A stretch of 64,000 bases of DNA from JACVRM01 sp963839815 (lineage in GTDB: Bacteria > Actinomycetota > Thermoleophilia > Gaiellales > Gaiellaceae): positions 124,001 to 188,000 of the forward strand of contig CAWIWF010000006.1 of NCBI GenBank assembly GCA_963839815.1, in the 5' to 3' direction. Each line of letters starts with the position of its first letter. The first letter of the stretch is position 1. Under the pieces are notes generated by a model that had not been told where the DNA came from, ran no database searches, and saw only the letters and a program-made list of their open reading frames with translations. Position numbers and translations under genes: made by a program. Shown here one piece after another: positions 35,031 to 44,200 of the stretch.

Positions 35031-35816
35031 TCAGGCGGAGGCGCCGGAGTAGTGGCGCAGCCCGAAGCGCCAGAACCAGCGGGTGAAGGCGAAGAGCACG
35101 ACGGCGAACCCGAGCGAGAGCAGCAGTGTCGTCCACTCGAGCCGTGACGTCAGCGCCTCGGCCGGCACGGTGACGGCGAAGGCGACGGGCACGAGGAAGG
35201 TGACGCTGTAGCGAAGCCAGCCGGGGTACACGCCAACCGGCCAGCGTCCCGTCTGGTAGACGCCCTCGAAGAGCTCGAGCACGTGCTCCATGCGCACGAC
35301 CCAGAACGCGACGGTCGTGATCACGAGCCAGAAGCAGTAGATCATCACGGCGCCGAGCGCCAGGGCTCCCGCGAAGGCGAGCGCGTCGAGGCCCCCGACC
35401 GAGCGCTGCACGGAGGCGAGCCCCACGCCGATCAGGATCCCGCCCGAGACGACGTCCATCACCTGCCAGATACGGAACTGGCGCACGCTGACGAGCACCT
35501 GCGCGTCCTCGGGCTTGGTCAGCGCGTGGTCGAGCGTGCCCTCCTGCACGTCCTCCATCAGCCGCTGCATGTTCGGCTGGACGAAGGCGCGGATGAGGCC
35601 GCCTAGGGCGATCTGCACGCCGAGCAGCGCCAGCAACTCAGACCGGTTCCAGCCGTTGAGCTCCGTCGTGTGCGAGTAGACGAGCGCGAGCACCGCGAGA
35701 CCGGTACCGACGAGCAGCAGCGACTGCAGCAGCTGCACGAAGAAGTTGACGCGGTACTGCAGCTCGTTCAGCACCCCGACTTTGAGGAACAGCCACATCA
35801 CGCGGAGCGCACTCAT
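35031..35816 (-). CDS. ABC-2 family permease (PF06182/DUF990 type)
   Basis: 261 residues with six hydrophobic segments. The N-terminus WLFLKVGVLNELQYRVNFFV and the segment DVQEGTLDHALTKPEDAQVL match the family in which two homologous permeases work with one ATPase. It pairs with the permease at 35860-36762 and the ATPase at 36847-37848. Probably an exporter of unknown substrate. Confidence 0.85.
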   Translation of the reverse strand: MSALRVMWLFLKVGVLNELQYRVNFFVQLLQSLLLVGTGLAVLALVYSHTTELNGWNRSELLALLGVQIALGGLIRAFVQPNMQRLMEDVQEGTLDHALTKPEDAQVLVSVRQFRIWQVMDVVSGGILIGVGLASVQRSVGGLDALAFAGALALGAVMIYCFWLVITTVAFWVVRMEHVLELFEGVYQTGRWPVGVYPGWLRYSVTFLVPVAFAVTVPAEALTSRLEWTTLLLSLGFAVVLFAFTRWFWRFGLRHYSGASA

Positions 35817-35859
35817 GCTCGCTCCTCTCCTGCGAGGTCTCTCGTCTCCGGCGTGTCAG

Positions 35860-36762
35860 TCATCCGGATACCGCCGAGTACCGCTTGATCGCCGCCCGCC
35901 AGGCGAGCGCGAAGATGCCGAGGCCGATCCCGATCCAGGCGGCCTGGATGACGAGACCGCCGAGCAGCGACGCCGTCGAGCGATCGCCCACGAGGGCGTC
36001 GATCGGGAAGTAGAAGGCCCACTGGAACGGCAGGAACCAGGCGGCCGTCTCGGCCCAGTCGGGCATCAGCGGCAGCGGCACGAGGCGGCCCGAGAGCAGG
36101 AGCTCGGTGGTCATGAAGAGGTCGAAGACGGCGCCGCCGCGGGTCGTCCAGAAGCAGAGCATGCCGATGGCCGACATGAACATCGTCCGGATCAGGTACG
36201 CGCCCCAGATCGCGACGGCGAAGACGGCGATCTCGAGCAGGCTCGGGTCGATCAGAGGATCGAACGCGAGGTAGAGGCCGGCAGCGATCGGCAGCCAGAG
36301 CGCGATCACGACCACCTTGGAGCCTGCGAACCAGGCGAGGTCGTAGTGCAGCGGGTGCAGCGGCCGCAGCAGCTGGCCGGAGAGGTATCCCTCGCGGATC
36401 CGCCACTCCCAGTAGGGGCCGCCGAAGACGACGTTCATGTTGCGGACGAGCGTCCAGACGATGTAGTAGGCGGCGAACTCGCCCGCGCTGATGCCGTTGA
36501 TCGAGCCGGTCGGCGACTGCTCGGCGATCGTCGTCCAGACGACGAGGTAGATCACCGGCTCGGCGACCATGCCGAGCATGTAGAAGTACTGCGCGACGCG
36601 GTACTGGACCTGGTTGATGATGGCCGTCCGCGCCGTCACCAGGTAGAAGGCGGCGAGCGAGCGGAGCCGCCCCTCCTCGCGCGGCGTTTCCACAGCGGGT
36701 GCGGCGACCGCCTCGGGCGCGGCGCTCACGCCGGACTCCTGCGGCGGTGACGATCGTGGCAC
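35860..36762 (-). CDS. ABC-2 family permease (PF06182/DUF990 type), partner subunit
   Basis: 300 residues: an Ala/Pro-rich N-terminal tail of about 35 residues, then ARTAIINQVQYRVAQYFYML, the WEWRIREGYLSGQLLRPLHP loop and six hydrophobic segments. It is homologous in layout to the next gene. The spacing is 84 bp from the ATPase stop and 43 bp to the second permease. The longer N-terminus compared with its partner is the main oddity. Confidence 0.85.
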   Translation of the reverse strand: MPRSSPPQESGVSAAPEAVAAPAVETPREEGRLRSLAAFYLVTARTAIINQVQYRVAQYFYMLGMVAEPVIYLVVWTTIAEQSPTGSINGISAGEFAAYYIVWTLVRNMNVVFGGPYWEWRIREGYLSGQLLRPLHPLHYDLAWFAGSKVVVIALWLPIAAGLYLAFDPLIDPSLLEIAVFAVAIWGAYLIRTMFMSAIGMLCFWTTRGGAVFDLFMTTELLLSGRLVPLPLMPDWAETAAWFLPFQWAFYFPIDALVGDRSTASLLGGLVIQAAWIGIGLGIFALAWRAAIKRYSAVSG

Positions 36763-36846
36763 GGAGAGAACCGACTCATGAGCGGCCGGCCAACCCCACG
36801 TGCCCCTGCGCCCGCCTGCCGAGCGGACGGTCCGCGGTCAGCGGGG

Positions 36847-37848
36847 TCACGGCGCCGCCTCGACGGCGCCGGACTTCGGGCGGGCGAAGACGAGCTCGAT
36901 CACATCCTCGATCGGCGGGTCCTCGATCGTGAGGTCGAGCACCTGCTGCTCGGCGAGGATGCGCGCCGCCACCCTCGACGTCTCCGCCTTGTGCACGCGC
37001 AAGGAGACCCGGTCGCCGTCTCGGTGGATGACGTCGCCGTACGCGTCGAGCGGCCCGACGCCGTCTTCGAGCACGACGGAGATGGTCTTGTAGGCCGCCA
37101 CCTCGTCCGCGAGCGCCGTCAGCGCGCCATCGAACAGGATCCGCCCGTGGTGGATGACGATCACGCGCTTGCAGAGCGCGACCACGTCGGCCATGTAGTG
37201 GCTCGTCAGCAGCACGGTGGCGCCGTGGCGCGCGTTGTAGTCGGCGACGAAGCGGCGGATGCGCTTCTGCATGGTCACGTCGAGGCCGATGGTCGGCTCG
37301 TCGAGGAAGAGCACGGCCGGCCGGTGCAGCAGGGCGCCGACGATCTCCGCCTTCATGCGCTCGCCGAGGGAGAGGTTCCGCACCGGCTTGCGCACCAGGT
37401 CGCCGATGTCGAGCAGCTCGATGAGCTCGTCCCGCATCGTCTCGTATTCCGCACGCGCGAGCCGGTAGATCGCCCGGTTGAGCTCGTAGGAGTCGAGCGC
37501 GGGCAGGTCCCACTGCAGCTGGTTGCGGTTGCCCATCACGAGCGTGATCCGGCGCAGTAGGTCGCGCTCGCGCTTCGACGGCACGTGGCCGAGGACGCGT
37601 GCCTCGCCCCCGGTCGGGTAGAGGAGGCCCGAAAGCATCTTCAGGGTCGTGGTCTTGCCGGCGCCGTTCGGCCCGAGGAAGCCGACGACCTCGCCCGGCT
37701 CGATCGTGAACGAGATCGCGTCGACCGCGTGAACGTCGCGGTGGCGGCGGCGAACGAGGCTCTTCATGGCCTGGCGGAGCCCGGCCTCGCGCTCGGGCAC
37801 GCGGAACACCTTGGTGAGCTCCTCGACGCGAACGGCGGGGTCGCTCAC
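36847..37848 (-). CDS. ABC exporter ATP-binding protein
   Basis: 333 residues from the GTG at 37848, overlapping the upstream methyltransferase stop by 4 bp. Walker A is GPNGAGKTT, preceded by GEVVGFL; the signature is NLSLGERMKAEIVGAL in place of LSGGQ, normal for this drug/polysaccharide-export group; Walker B is AVLFLDEPTIGLD; the H-loop is LLTSHYMADV. A C-terminal ligand-like domain (VSLRVHKAETSRVAARILAE) follows. It drives the PF06182-type permease pair encoded downstream. Confidence 0.9.
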   Translation of the reverse strand: MSDPAVRVEELTKVFRVPEREAGLRQAMKSLVRRRHRDVHAVDAISFTIEPGEVVGFLGPNGAGKTTTLKMLSGLLYPTGGEARVLGHVPSKRERDLLRRITLVMGNRNQLQWDLPALDSYELNRAIYRLARAEYETMRDELIELLDIGDLVRKPVRNLSLGERMKAEIVGALLHRPAVLFLDEPTIGLDVTMQKRIRRFVADYNARHGATVLLTSHYMADVVALCKRVIVIHHGRILFDGALTALADEVAAYKTISVVLEDGVGPLDAYGDVIHRDGDRVSLRVHKAETSRVAARILAEQQVLDLTIEDPPIEDVIELVFARPKSGAVEAAP

Positions 37849-38573
37849 GCCTTCTCCCAGACGGAGACGTGGGTTGTGCTCTCGTTCGTGAACGGCTCGC
37901 CCGTCCAGCTGCTCCAGCGCTCGCGCAGGCTCATCCCGGCCAGCCGGGCCATCAGGTCGAGCTCGGCCGGCCAGACGTACCGGAACGGCGGGGAGCTGAC
38001 CTCCACCCTCTCCTGGTCGATCCAGTAGTGGTGCGAGGTCAGCGCCTGCGTCGCGACGTCGATCTCGTCGAAGCCAAGGTGCGTCGGGCTGACGTCGAAG
38101 GGCTGGAACCGCTCCCCGGGAGGCAGCCGCTGCAGGCCGGGCACGAGCACCTCGATCAGGAAGCACCCGCCCGGCTCGAGGTGGTCGGCGGCGTTCTGGA
38201 AGCAGTCGACCTGCGCGTCCTGGGACGTCAGGTTCATGATCGTGTTGGCGACGAGATAGACGAGCGAGAACGAGCCGTTCACCTTCGTCGACGCGAAGTC
38301 GCCGACCGTGACGCCGACGGCGCCGGCGCCGGGCTTGGCCCGGAGCCGCGCGACCATCGCCTCCGAGAGGTCGATCCCGTGCACGCGAACGCCGCGCGCA
38401 GCGAGCGGGAGCGCGATCCGGCCTGTGCCGATCCCGAGCTCGAGCACAGGGCCGGCGCCGGCGAGCTCGACCAGCACGTCGACGATCGGGCCCACAGCCT
38501 CGGGCGTCGAGCGGTCGGCAATGCGCTCGTCGTAGCGCGCCGCGATCTCGCCTCCGAAGTAGTCCTCGATCAT
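37845..38573 (-). CDS. SAM-dependent methyltransferase (class I)
   Basis: 242 residues from the ATG at 38573, overlapping both neighbours by 4 bp. Motif I is VLELGIGTGRIALPLAARG, followed by VHGIDLSEAMVARLRAKPG and the motif IV-like FSLVYLVANTIMNLTSQDAQ. The C-terminal part FRYVWPAELDLMARLAGMSL is common to this group. It sits between a permease and an ATPase inside the exporter operon, which strongly links methylation to the transported compound. Only weak similarity to the 34223-35026 protein is apparent. Confidence 0.87.
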   Translation of the reverse strand: MIEDYFGGEIAARYDERIADRSTPEAVGPIVDVLVELAGAGPVLELGIGTGRIALPLAARGVRVHGIDLSEAMVARLRAKPGAGAVGVTVGDFASTKVNGSFSLVYLVANTIMNLTSQDAQVDCFQNAADHLEPGGCFLIEVLVPGLQRLPPGERFQPFDVSPTHLGFDEIDVATQALTSHHYWIDQERVEVSSPPFRYVWPAELDLMARLAGMSLRERWSSWTGEPFTNESTTHVSVWEKA

Positions 38574-39403
38574 CCGCTGCGCTTCAACTTCCCGTGGCGC
38601 TTGGCGTGCTGCTCGCCGAGCCGGAAGACCCAGAGGCCGAGTGGGATCGACACCAGCCCGATCAGCGCCAGCGGCCAGAGCTCGTCGCCCATCGCCGACA
38701 CGCCGTCGCCGTTCAGGATCGCATCGCGGATCCCGTCGAGCGCGTAGGTGGCGGGTGAGATCGTCGCCAACGCCTGCATCCAGCCCGGGAGCACCTCGAC
38801 CGGGTAGTAGACGCCGGAGATGACGAGCAGGATGCCCTGGCCCACGAAGCCGATCTGCGTCCCCTTCTCGGGCGAGATCAGCGGCAGCACCGCCGTCATC
38901 ATCCCGATGCCGATGAACGACACCGAGGCGACGGCGAGCACGAGCACGGCGCTGACGAAGTTGGCGTCCGGCATGCTCAGCCCGAAGAACGAGGCGATCA
39001 CGACGAACACGATCGACGCGCGCACGATGCCGTAGCCGACGGCGAACAGGCCCATCCCGATCAGGTGCACCGGCCGCGAGAGCGGCGCCATGAACGTGTA
39101 CTCGATCGTCCCCTCCCAGCGCTCCCAGGCGACGGTCTCGACCAGGATCTCGAACACGATGCCGAGGTAGGACCAGATCACCGCCCCGATCAGCAGCTGG
39201 GTGGTGACGCGCTCGACGTCGATCTGGCCGCCGCCCGCCTCGATCCCCTTGGCGATGAAGACGATCGTGAGCGTGTTGGCCGCGGTCCAGACGAAGAACG
39301 CGAGCTCCCACCACGCGTAGCGCTTGACGAGGTACCAGTTGCGCTCCAGCACCCCGCCGAGGCCGATGAACTCGTGTCTGAGGGTCGCAGCTGCTCCGCG
39401 CAT
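38570..39403 (-). CDS. ABC-2 type exporter permease
   Basis: 277 residues from the ATG at 39403, overlapping the ATPase stop (ATGA). Six hydrophobic segments with the ABC-2 signature region GIGMMTAVLPLISPEKGTQI, GQGILLVISGVYYPVEVLPG and TISPATYALDGIRDAIL. This is the daunorubicin/NodJ-like permease group, different from the two PF06182-type permeases in the same operon. It works with the ATPase at 39403-40287. Confidence 0.88.
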   Translation of the reverse strand: MRGAAATLRHEFIGLGGVLERNWYLVKRYAWWELAFFVWTAANTLTIVFIAKGIEAGGGQIDVERVTTQLLIGAVIWSYLGIVFEILVETVAWERWEGTIEYTFMAPLSRPVHLIGMGLFAVGYGIVRASIVFVVIASFFGLSMPDANFVSAVLVLAVASVSFIGIGMMTAVLPLISPEKGTQIGFVGQGILLVISGVYYPVEVLPGWMQALATISPATYALDGIRDAILNGDGVSAMGDELWPLALIGLVSIPLGLWVFRLGEQHAKRHGKLKRSG

Positions 39404-40287
39404 CACGCCCACACCTCCCGTTCCTCTTCGTCGTTCGCCTCGTCCTCGAGCGTCGCTCCGGTCGCCGCGAAGAACGCCTGCTCGAGCGTGTCCGCGCCGT
39501 AGCGCTGCTTCAGCTCGGCGACCGGCTCGAGCGAGAGCAGCTCGCCGCGGTGGAGGATCCCCACCCGGTCGGCCAGCGACTCCGCCTCGGCCAGGTCGTG
39601 CGTGCAGAGCAGGATCGTCGCGTCGTGGCTGCGCCACACCTCGCGCACGAAGTCCTGCACCTCGAGCTTCGAGCGCGGGTCGAGGCCCGTAGTCGGCTCG
39701 TCCAGAAGCAGCAGCACCGGAGAGGTGAGCAGTGCCCGCGCAAGCGCGACCTTCTGCTGCATGCCGCGCGAGAGCGCCTCCATCGACTCACCCTGGCGCT
39801 TGGACGGGAAGCCCACCCGCTCGAGGATCTCCGGGATCCGGTCACGGGTCTGCGAGGAGGTCATGCCGTAGAAGCGCGCGGCGTAACCGAGGTTCTCGGC
39901 CGCCGACATCTTCTTGAAGAACGAGGCCTCCACCGACACGCGGTTGACGAGCCGGCGGACCGCCCGCGCCTCCGTGAAGACGTCGTGGCCGAAGATGCGC
40001 GCCGTCCCGCCGTCGTGCAGGAGCAGCGTCGAGAGCAGTCTGATCATCGTCGACTTGCCCGAGCCGTTCTGGCCCAGGATGGCGACGCACTCGCCGCGCT
40101 CGACGGTGAAGGTCAGGCCCTTGATCGCAGGCACGCGGCGGCGGCGCTTGGGACGCAGCCGGCCCTTGCCTTCCTTGCGGATGAACTCCTTGCGGAGGTC
40201 TCTCACCTCCACCGCGGGCACAGCGCCGTCGCGCGACTCGGCGCGGCCGGACTCAGGCTCCACGGCTCTTTCCTCGATGTCGATCAT
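39403..40287 (-). CDS. ABC exporter ATP-binding protein (DrrA-like)
   Basis: 294 residues from the ATG at 40287, which has a strong AAGGAGCTTGC ribosome site. A 35-residue acidic N-terminus precedes the domain. Walker A is GQNGSGKST, the signature is ALSRGMQQKVALARAL, Walker B is VLLLLDEPTTGLD and the H-loop LLCTHDLAEA. An insertion of basic residues (RKEGKGRLRPKRRRRVPA) lies between the first strands. It is the first gene of the seven-gene exporter operon and pairs with the permease at 38570. Confidence 0.9.
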   Translation of the reverse strand: MIDIEERAVEPESGRAESRDGAVPAVEVRDLRKEFIRKEGKGRLRPKRRRRVPAIKGLTFTVERGECVAILGQNGSGKSTMIRLLSTLLLHDGGTARIFGHDVFTEARAVRRLVNRVSVEASFFKKMSAAENLGYAARFYGMTSSQTRDRIPEILERVGFPSKRQGESMEALSRGMQQKVALARALLTSPVLLLLDEPTTGLDPRSKLEVQDFVREVWRSHDATILLCTHDLAEAESLADRVGILHRGELLSLEPVAELKQRYGADTLEQAFFAATGATLEDEANDEEEREVWA

Positions 40288-40424
40288 GCAAGCTCCTTCG
40301 GGTTCGAGAACAGTGCGCGGCGCCAAACAAGGGGGCCCGCGCGCGAAGACCGGTTCTCAGCCGAAGAGCAACATCGCCGCCGGAGGGTAGCGATGTGAGG
40401 TCGGTCACGCAACCCCCGACGCAG

Positions 40425-40453
40425 CGAGGCCCCGGCAGGCGGCCGGGGCCTCG
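40425..40453. terminator. Strong hairpin downstream of the repeat-protein gene
   Basis: CGAGGCCCCGG and CCGGGGCCTCG form an 11-bp stem with a 7-base loop, 24 bp past the stop of the minus-strand gene at 40478. No T-run follows. Confidence 0.6.
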
Positions 40454-40477
40454 CGGTGGTCATCCGTCGGCGCCGAG

Positions 40478-41059
40478 CTAGGCGAGGCGGCCCCGCGGGT
40501 GCGGCTGCACCCGCCGGATCGCCGTCAGCCCGAGGCCGGCGAGCGCGAGGGCGGCGAGCGCCGCTGCGGCACCGATCAGCGCGTCCGTCCAGTCGAAGCC
40601 GCCCGGCGACCGGACGGTGACCGATGCGCTCTGGAGCGCCGCCTGCTGCTCGAGCTGCGGCCGGATCGACACGTTGCGACTGTCGGGAGAGATCCCGACC
40701 TGCCGCGAGCCCGCCGCCTGGGTGCCGACGCCGGTGGTCGCCCGCGAGAACGTGCGGTCGTCGGGCGAGATGCCGACGGGCCCCGGGGTGGCCGCACGCG
40801 AGAACGAGCGGTCGTCCGGCGAGACCGACGTGCCGCCGAGCTGCTTCGCATGCATCCAGCCGTCGGGCGGCCCGAAGTCGGTGGTCGCCCGCGAGAACGA
40901 GCGGTCATCCGGCGAGGCCGTTGTGCCGGCGAGCTGCTTCGCGTACATCCAGCCGTCGGCCGGCCCGTAGTCGGTCGCCGCGGCGGCGGGTGAGGCGATC
41001 AGCGCGGCGACGGCGATCAGCGCGGTCAGCGTGCCGATGATCTGGGCTGCGGTCTTCAT
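40478..41059 (-). CDS. Secreted repeat protein with SPDDRSFSRA motifs and C-terminal membrane anchor
   Basis: 193 residues from the ATG at 41059, which has an excellent AAGGAGGAGTC ribosome site. A signal peptide (IIGTLTALIAVAALIASPAA) is followed by imperfect repeats: SPDDRSFSRA twice, SPDDRTFSRA once and a decayed SPDSRNVSIR. Two repeats also carry the GP.DGWM.AKQL segment. The C-terminus has one membrane helix (DALIGAAAALAALALAGLGL) and a basic tail. Probably a surface or periplasmic anchored protein; function unknown. It is divergent from the large SARP-type regulator, which may control it. Confidence 0.75.
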   Translation of the reverse strand: MKTAAQIIGTLTALIAVAALIASPAAAATDYGPADGWMYAKQLAGTTASPDDRSFSRATTDFGPPDGWMHAKQLGGTSVSPDDRSFSRAATPGPVGISPDDRTFSRATTGVGTQAAGSRQVGISPDSRNVSIRPQLEQQAALQSASVTVRSPGGFDWTDALIGAAAALAALALAGLGLTAIRRVQPHPRGRLA

Positions 41060-41250
41060 GACTCCTCCTTGTCTCCGTCGCCGACCTCCTCGGCGATCGC
41101 TTGGCAGCCTGCCCCTGGCCGGTAACGCATCGGTTCTCCGGCGGTAACGGCACGGCAAATGCCCGTTGCGCGCCGGGTAACGCGAGGGCAATGCCGGGCA
41201 GTGCGCTCCTGCGGCCAAGAACCACCCGTGAGAGTGGTGGTCTTCCTCGT

Positions 41251-41256
41251 TACGAT
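41251..41256 (+). promoter_or_regulatory. Putative leaderless -10 box of the SARP-type regulator
   Basis: TACGAT ends exactly 6 bases before the GTG at 41263. Upstream (about 41216-41245) the imperfect inverted repeat AAGAACCACCC/GGTGGTCTT may be an operator shared with the divergent gene. Confidence 0.45.
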
Positions 41257-41262
41257 AGGCAC

Positions 41263-44200
41263 GTGAACGGGTTCCACCTCCTCGGCCCGGTGGCGCTGCG
41301 CGTCGACGGGCAGGAGGCCGCAATGCCGGGGAAGCAGCGAGCGCTGCTCGCTGCCCTGCTGGTGAACGCGAACGAGGTGGTGTCGACCGACCGACTGATC
41401 GACGCCCTCTGGGGCGAGGAGCCACCGGCTCGCGCTGCGAAAGCCCTCCAGGTGCACGTGTCACAGCTGCGCAAGCTGCTCAGCGGGACGAGGTCCCAGG
41501 CGCGGCTCCTGACGCACCATCCGGGGTATGTGCTCGAGATCGACCGGGACTCGGTCGACGCATTGCGATTCGAGCGGCTGGCAGACGAGGGCCGGCTGGC
41601 GCTGAGCGACGGCCTGCCCGAGCTGGCGGCCGCGCGCCTGCGAGAGGGCCTCGCTCTGTGGCGCGGCCCGGCGCTCGCCGATCTCACGTACGAGGCGTTC
41701 GCACAGCCCCACATCGCGCGGCTGGAGGAGCTCCGCCTCGCGGCGATCGAGGATCGCGTCGACGCGGAGTTGGCGCTCGGCCGGCACGCGCCCCTCGCCG
41801 GCGAGCTGGAGGCGCTCCTCGCCGCGAACCCTCTCCGGGAGCGCCTGCGCGGGCAGCTCATGCTGGCCCTGTACCGCGCAGGCCGCCAGGCCGACGCGCT
41901 GTCCGTCTTTCAGCAGGGCCGGCGCCTGCTGGTCGACGAGCTCGGTCTCGAGCCGGGCCCGAAGCTCCGGGAGCTCGAGCGGGCGATCCTCGCCCACGAG
42001 GCCTCGCTGGCACCGCCGAGCGACGGTGCAGCCCGGTCGCCCTCCTTGCCTCCGCAGCCGACCCCGGAGCCCGCAGCGGTGCCTCGCGAGCTGCCGGCGC
42101 GAGAGACACGACGTACGGTCAGCGCTCTGCACGTCCAGCTCGCGATCGACTCGGCCGACGGAGGCCTCGATCCGGAAGTGTCCCGCAGGGTCGTCGCACG
42201 AGCGCTGGAGCACGTGACCGCTGCCGTCTCGCGTCACGGCGGCACACTCGATCGTGCCGGATCCGACACGGCCAATGCCGTCTTCGGCGTCCCGGTGGCA
42301 CACGAGGACGACGCCCTCCGCGCGCTGCGGGCCGCCGACGAGGCGCGGCGGGGGCTCGTCGAGCTCTCGGGAGAACTGGCGCACGGCGGCGTCACGCTCG
42401 AGGCCCGGCTCGGTGTGAGCACCGGTCAGGTCGTCTCCGGCGGCGGGTCGCAGGCGCCCTCCGCGGGCGCGCCGCTGACGGCCGCCCCCGGGCTCGCGGC
42501 GTCCGGCGGGGCCGGTGACGTCGTCCTCGACGACAGCACGCTCCGGATCGTTCGGCCGCTCGTCACTGTCGAGCCCCTCGGATCGGGCGGGCTGCGTCTG
42601 GTGCAGGTGACCGGCGCGGAGCTGAGGAGCCTGCGGGCAGGGTCGCCGATGGTCGGCCGCGCCCGCGAGCTGCGACGCCTTCGGGACGCCTTCGAGCAGG
42701 CGGTGGCCGACAGCACCTGTCAGCTCTTCACCGTCCTCGGCGCCGCAGGTGTCGGCAAGTCCCGGCTCGTGCACGAGCTGGTCGCGGAGCTTCGCGGCGA
42801 GGCGCTCGTGGCCCGGGGCCGGTGTCTCCCGTACGGCGAGGGCATCACCTTCTGGCCGCTGCTCGAGGCTGTCGGCGAGGCTGCCGGGTTCGACGAGGCG
42901 GACTCCGTCGAGCGCCGCCTCGAGAAGCTCGAGGGCCTCGTGGAGAGCGCCGACGAGGCGGAGACGGTGGCGCACCGAGTCGCCCAGCTGATCGGGCTCG
43001 CCGCCGGCCAGGTCGACGCCGAGGGTGGGCTCGCCGCAGTCCGCTCGCTGCTCGAGACGCTCGGGCGGGAGCGGCCCGTCGTCGTGGTCTTCGACGACGT
43101 GCACTGGGGCGAGCCGACCTTCCTCGACCTCGTGGAGCACCTGGCCGACTGGATCCGCGACGCGGCCGTGCTGATCGCCTGTGTCGCCCGGCCCGAGGTG
43201 CTCGAGATCCGGCCCGGCTGGGGCGGCGGCAAGGTCAACGCGACGTCGGTGCTGCTCGAGCCACTCTCGGCCGAGGAGTGCTCGCAGCTCGTCGAGAACC
43301 TCGCTGGCCAGCTGAGCGACACCTCACGCGCGAGGGTGGTGCAGGCAGCCGACGGCAATCCGCTCTTCATCGAGGAGATGCTGGCGCTGGCCCTCGAGAG
43401 CGGCGACGATGCGCTGGCTGCGTTGCCCCCGACGATCGGGGCGCTGCTCGCGGCCCGGCTCGACCTGCTGGACGACGCCGAGCGGCTCGTCCTCGAGCGA
43501 GCGTCGATCGAGGGCAAAAGCTTTCACGAGGGCAGCGTCGTGCGCCTCTCGGCAGCGGCCGAGCACGCGGGCGTCCCCGCCTGCCTGGACGCGCTGCTGC
43601 GCAAGGACCTGATCCGGCCCGACCGGGCTCTGTTCCCCGGCGAGCGCGCCTTCCGCTTCCGGCACCTGCTGATCCGGGACGCGGCCTACGAGTCGGTGCC
43701 GAAGCATGCGCGCGCCACGCATCACGAGCAGTACGCGGACTGGCTGGAGCGCACGGCGGGCACTCGCCTGCCGGAGTACGAGGAGATCGTCGGCTACCAC
43801 CTCGAGCAGGCGTTCCGATACCGCGTCGAGCTCGCGGCGGCCGACGACGCGGCGCGAGCCCTGGGCCGCCGCGCCGCCGAGCGGCTCGGGGCCGCCGGCG
43901 GCCGCGCCTGCGCACGAAGCGATGCCGAGGCGGCCGTGAACCTCTTCTCGCGCGCAGCCGCGATGCTCGAGCCGGGCGACCCGCTGCGCGTCGACCTCAT
44001 CCCCAGCTCGCGGGTGGTGCAGGGAATGGGAGCGCACGTGACCTGGGCGGACGCCGTGCTCGCCGACGTGATCGAGGGCGGCGACGACCGCCTCCGCGCG
44101 CACGCACTTGTGCAGCGCGGCTTCTTACGGCTCTTCACCGCGCCGGACGTCACCCCGGAGGACATCCTGGAGGTCGCTGAGCCTGCCCTCGAGACGTTCT

